From contig CANIRI010000101.1 in assembly GCA_947469815.1 (NCBI GenBank), positions 1-7,776 of the forward strand: 7,776 bases of DNA. Direction: 5' to 3'. This stretch comes from Comamonadaceae bacterium (lineage in GTDB: Bacteria > Pseudomonadota > Gammaproteobacteria > Burkholderiales > Burkholderiaceae_C). Shown in pieces: positions 6,372 through 7,776 of the stretch. Each line of letters begins with the position of its first letter. Within the stretch, counting starts at the first letter, position 1. The notes beneath the pieces are model-generated. The model ran no database searches, was not told the DNA's origin, and was given only the letters and a program-made list of their open reading frames with translations. Made by a program: the position numbers and the translations under genes.

Positions 6372-7409
6372 ATGTCTGTTGCACCCTTATCTGAACCCTT
6401 GGGCGGTGTCGCCGCCAGCCTGCACGCGGCGGGTGCGGCCGCGGCGTATTGGCATCCCGTCATAGACAGTGCGGCACTGCGCGACAAACCGCAGGCAGTC
6501 CAGTTGATGGACCACGCCGTGGTGCTGTGGCGCGACGCGCAGGGCCAGGCCCATGCCTGGGCCGACCGCTGTCCGCACCGGGGGGCGCGCCTCTCGCTGG
6601 GGCGGGTCTGCGAGGGGCAACTCGAGTGCGCGTACCACGGCTGGCGCTTTGCGGAAACGGGGCGCTGTGTGCATGTGCCAGCCTTGCCGGAATTTGTCCC
6701 ACCTGCCGGCCACAGTGCGCAGATTTTTGCGGCGCAAGAGGCCTACGGCTTGGTCTGGGTTCGTTTGGTTAACGGCGCGCACAGCTTGCCGCTGTTTTCC
6801 GCCGAGAGCGATGCCGGTTTGCGCAAAGTCAACTGCGGCCCGTATGACGTGGCGACCAGCGCGCCGCGCATTGTGGAGAATTTTTTGGACATGGCGCACT
6901 TTGCTTTTGTGCACGCGGGCTGGCTGGGTGAACGTGGCCGCAGCGCGGTTGCCGATTACACGGTGCAAGCCACCGCCACCGGCCTGCTGGCCACCAACTG
7001 CTGGGCCTGGCAGCCACAGTCCCATGTGCATTCCACGCAGGGCGCGATGGTGGAGTACCGTTACGAAGTGACCGCGCCCTATGCCGCCGTGCTGACCAAA
7101 GTACCGCAGCCGGACACCACAGCCACGGCTGCCTGGCGTGAATCGATCGCGCTCTTTATCTGCCCTTTGACGGCGCAGACCAGCCGGGTCTGGTTCCGCC
7201 TGGCCGTGGCCGACTTTGATTCCCCCGACACTACGCTGCAGGCTTTTCAGCACACCATCTTCACGCAGGATCAGCCGGTGCTGGAGTCGCAAAGCCCGTC
7301 TTGTTTGCCGCTGGACCCGCGTGCCGAAGCGCACACGGCGGCGGACAAGGCATCTGCCGCGTACCGGCGGTTTTTGCAGGGCGCTGCAATCAGCTTCGGA
7401 ACCTGTTGA
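6372..7409 (+). CDS. Rieske [2Fe-2S] non-heme iron oxygenase, alpha subunit (VanA/PaO-like)
   Basis: A 345-residue terminal oxygenase. The N-terminal Rieske domain (about 25-130) holds the cluster motif C67-x-H69 and C86-xx-H89 in CPHRGA ... CAYHGW. The C-terminal catalytic domain has ENFLDMAHFAFVHAG with N170, D173, H176 and H181, the bridging Asp and the two iron-binding histidines. D300 in FTQDQPVLESQSP is the likely carboxylate iron ligand. The FTQDQPVLE...LPLD ending and the short length fit the family of vanillate demethylase VanA and pheophorbide a oxygenase. Such enzymes demethylate or hydroxylate one substrate with electrons from a separate reductase. No reductase is in the window and the substrate cannot be named. 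The ATG at 6372 is chosen because a longer frame from 6279 overlaps the ATPase and reads as non-protein-like sequence. No Shine-Dalgarno site precedes 6372. It lies 40 bases after the ATPase gene, beyond a possible terminator. Confidence 0.9.
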   Translation: MSVAPLSEPLGGVAASLHAAGAAAAYWHPVIDSAALRDKPQAVQLMDHAVVLWRDAQGQAHAWADRCPHRGARLSLGRVCEGQLECAYHGWRFAETGRCVHVPALPEFVPPAGHSAQIFAAQEAYGLVWVRLVNGAHSLPLFSAESDAGLRKVNCGPYDVATSAPRIVENFLDMAHFAFVHAGWLGERGRSAVADYTVQATATGLLATNCWAWQPQSHVHSTQGAMVEYRYEVTAPYAAVLTKVPQPDTTATAAWRESIALFICPLTAQTSRVWFRLAVADFDSPDTTLQAFQHTIFTQDQPVLESQSPSCLPLDPRAEAHTAADKASAAYRRFLQGAAISFGTC

Positions 7410-7416
7410 CGCTGCG

Positions 7417-7429
7417 CGGGCAGTGCCCG
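7417..7429. terminator. Small hairpin between converging genes
   Basis: CGGGC, AGT and GCCCG form a perfect 5-base-pair stem with a 3-base loop in the 22-base gap between the Rieske gene and the minus-strand gene. Neither strand has a T run after it, so any role in ending transcription from both sides is only a guess from position. Confidence 0.25.
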
Positions 7430-7431
7430 TC

Positions 7432-7776
7432 TCACGCCAATTCCGGGTAACCCAAGGCCTGCGCTTGCAGGCGCATGTCGATACAGACTTGGTAGGTGTC
7501 AAGCGCTAAGGTCTGGAAACCGACGATGCCCAGCGCCGCCAGTGCCTCCGCGGCTGCCGGGTCGCGCACCAGGGTCGCCAGCGCCTCCCGTAAGGCCCGC
7601 AAGTCGGCGGCGCTGGTGGACTGTCCGGTGATCAGCGGCAAGCCCGGATAGGCCGAGGTTTGGCCTATGGTGCACAGGCCAGCCAGCGCCTGCGGCATGT
7701 TGCGCCGCAGCCCGTCCAATGTGACGCAGTCGATGGCCGCGATATCGGCGCTGCCCTGTTGCACCGCCGCCATGGA
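7432..7776 (-). CDS. PhnD-family phosphate/phosphonate-type ABC transporter substrate-binding protein, C-terminal part (cut at right edge)
   Basis: The frame stays open to the window edge, with a serine codon before the ATG at 7773. That ATG is therefore probably internal, and 114 residues of the C-terminal lobe are seen. AAVQQGSADIAAIDCVT matches the segment of PhnD-like periplasmic binding proteins that reads 'A-V-x-G-x-A-D-x-A-A-I-D'. TIGQTSAYPGLPLIT corresponds to the next conserved block (T-x-x-x-P-G-L-P-x-I-T). The ending GFQTLALDTYQVCIDMRLQAQALGYPELA is typical of this family too. Such proteins bind phosphonate, phosphite or other small ligands for an ABC transporter, but many stand alone and the ligand cannot be told here. 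Any signal peptide lies beyond the edge. The gene faces the Rieske gene with a gap of 22 bases, so it belongs to a different transcription unit. Confidence 0.75.
   Translation of the reverse strand, partial: SMAAVQQGSADIAAIDCVTLDGLRRNMPQALAGLCTIGQTSAYPGLPLITGQSTSAADLRALREALATLVRDPAAAEALAALGIVGFQTLALDTYQVCIDMRLQAQALGYPELA

Noticed and set aside
5488..6465. Plus-strand open frame of 325 codons overlapping the copper ATPase
   Set aside because: Another frame of the ATPase P domain. The product is low-complexity (Gly, Arg, Ala, Cys) with no recognisable motif, while the ATPase frame carries HP, GDG and TM7/8 motifs.
6387..7502. Long minus-strand open frame (371 codons) opposite the Rieske gene
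   Set aside because: The plus strand has an unmistakable Rieske oxygenase here. The antisense product is arginine-, glycine- and histidine-rich without family resemblance, typical of GC-rich shadow frames.

Overview
The window is a densely packed, GC-rich stretch of bacterial chromosome. The proteins and the frequent TTG/CTG leucine codons look like a beta-proteobacterium of the order Burkholderiales, probably Comamonadaceae or a relative (Rhodoferax/Rubrivivax type). That placement rests on general protein resemblance, not on a search. Six genes lie on the plus strand with gaps of 0 to 40 bases or a short overlap. One minus-strand gene enters from the right edge. I see no RNA gene, insertion sequence, CRISPR array or prophage, and no intergenic stretch longer than 40 bases.

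Layout: (1) 1-516, the C-terminal part of Lgt, the prolipoprotein diacylglyceryl transferase, cut by the left edge. (2) 517-2079, a malonyl-CoA synthetase (MatB type) whose ATG directly follows the lgt stop codon. (3) 2095-3138, a response regulator with a receiver domain and an HD-GYP domain, a predicted cyclic-di-GMP phosphodiesterase. (4) 3131-4003, an M14 zinc carboxypeptidase resembling murein peptide amidase MpaA, but with a signal peptide; it overlaps the HD-GYP gene by 8 bases. (5) 4031-6331, a copper-type P1B ATPase, closest in character to CcoI/CtpA, the copper exporters that supply cytochrome oxidase assembly. (6) 6372-7409, a Rieske non-heme iron oxygenase alpha subunit of the single-component VanA/PaO-like type. 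(7) 7432-7776 on the minus strand, the C-terminal end of a PhnD-family periplasmic substrate-binding protein, converging on the Rieske gene.

The first four genes, and perhaps the ATPase, could form one transcription unit because of their spacing. They do not form one obvious pathway. The themes are envelope maintenance (Lgt, MpaA-like peptidase), malonate activation, second-messenger signalling and copper export. A GC-rich hairpin followed by four T at the end of the ATPase gene may separate it from the Rieske gene. I do not see a clear new multi-gene system. The points most worth following are the translationally overlapped HD-GYP/secreted-peptidase pair, the altered first metal motif of the HD-GYP domain, and the Rieske oxygenase without a visible reductase or substrate clue.
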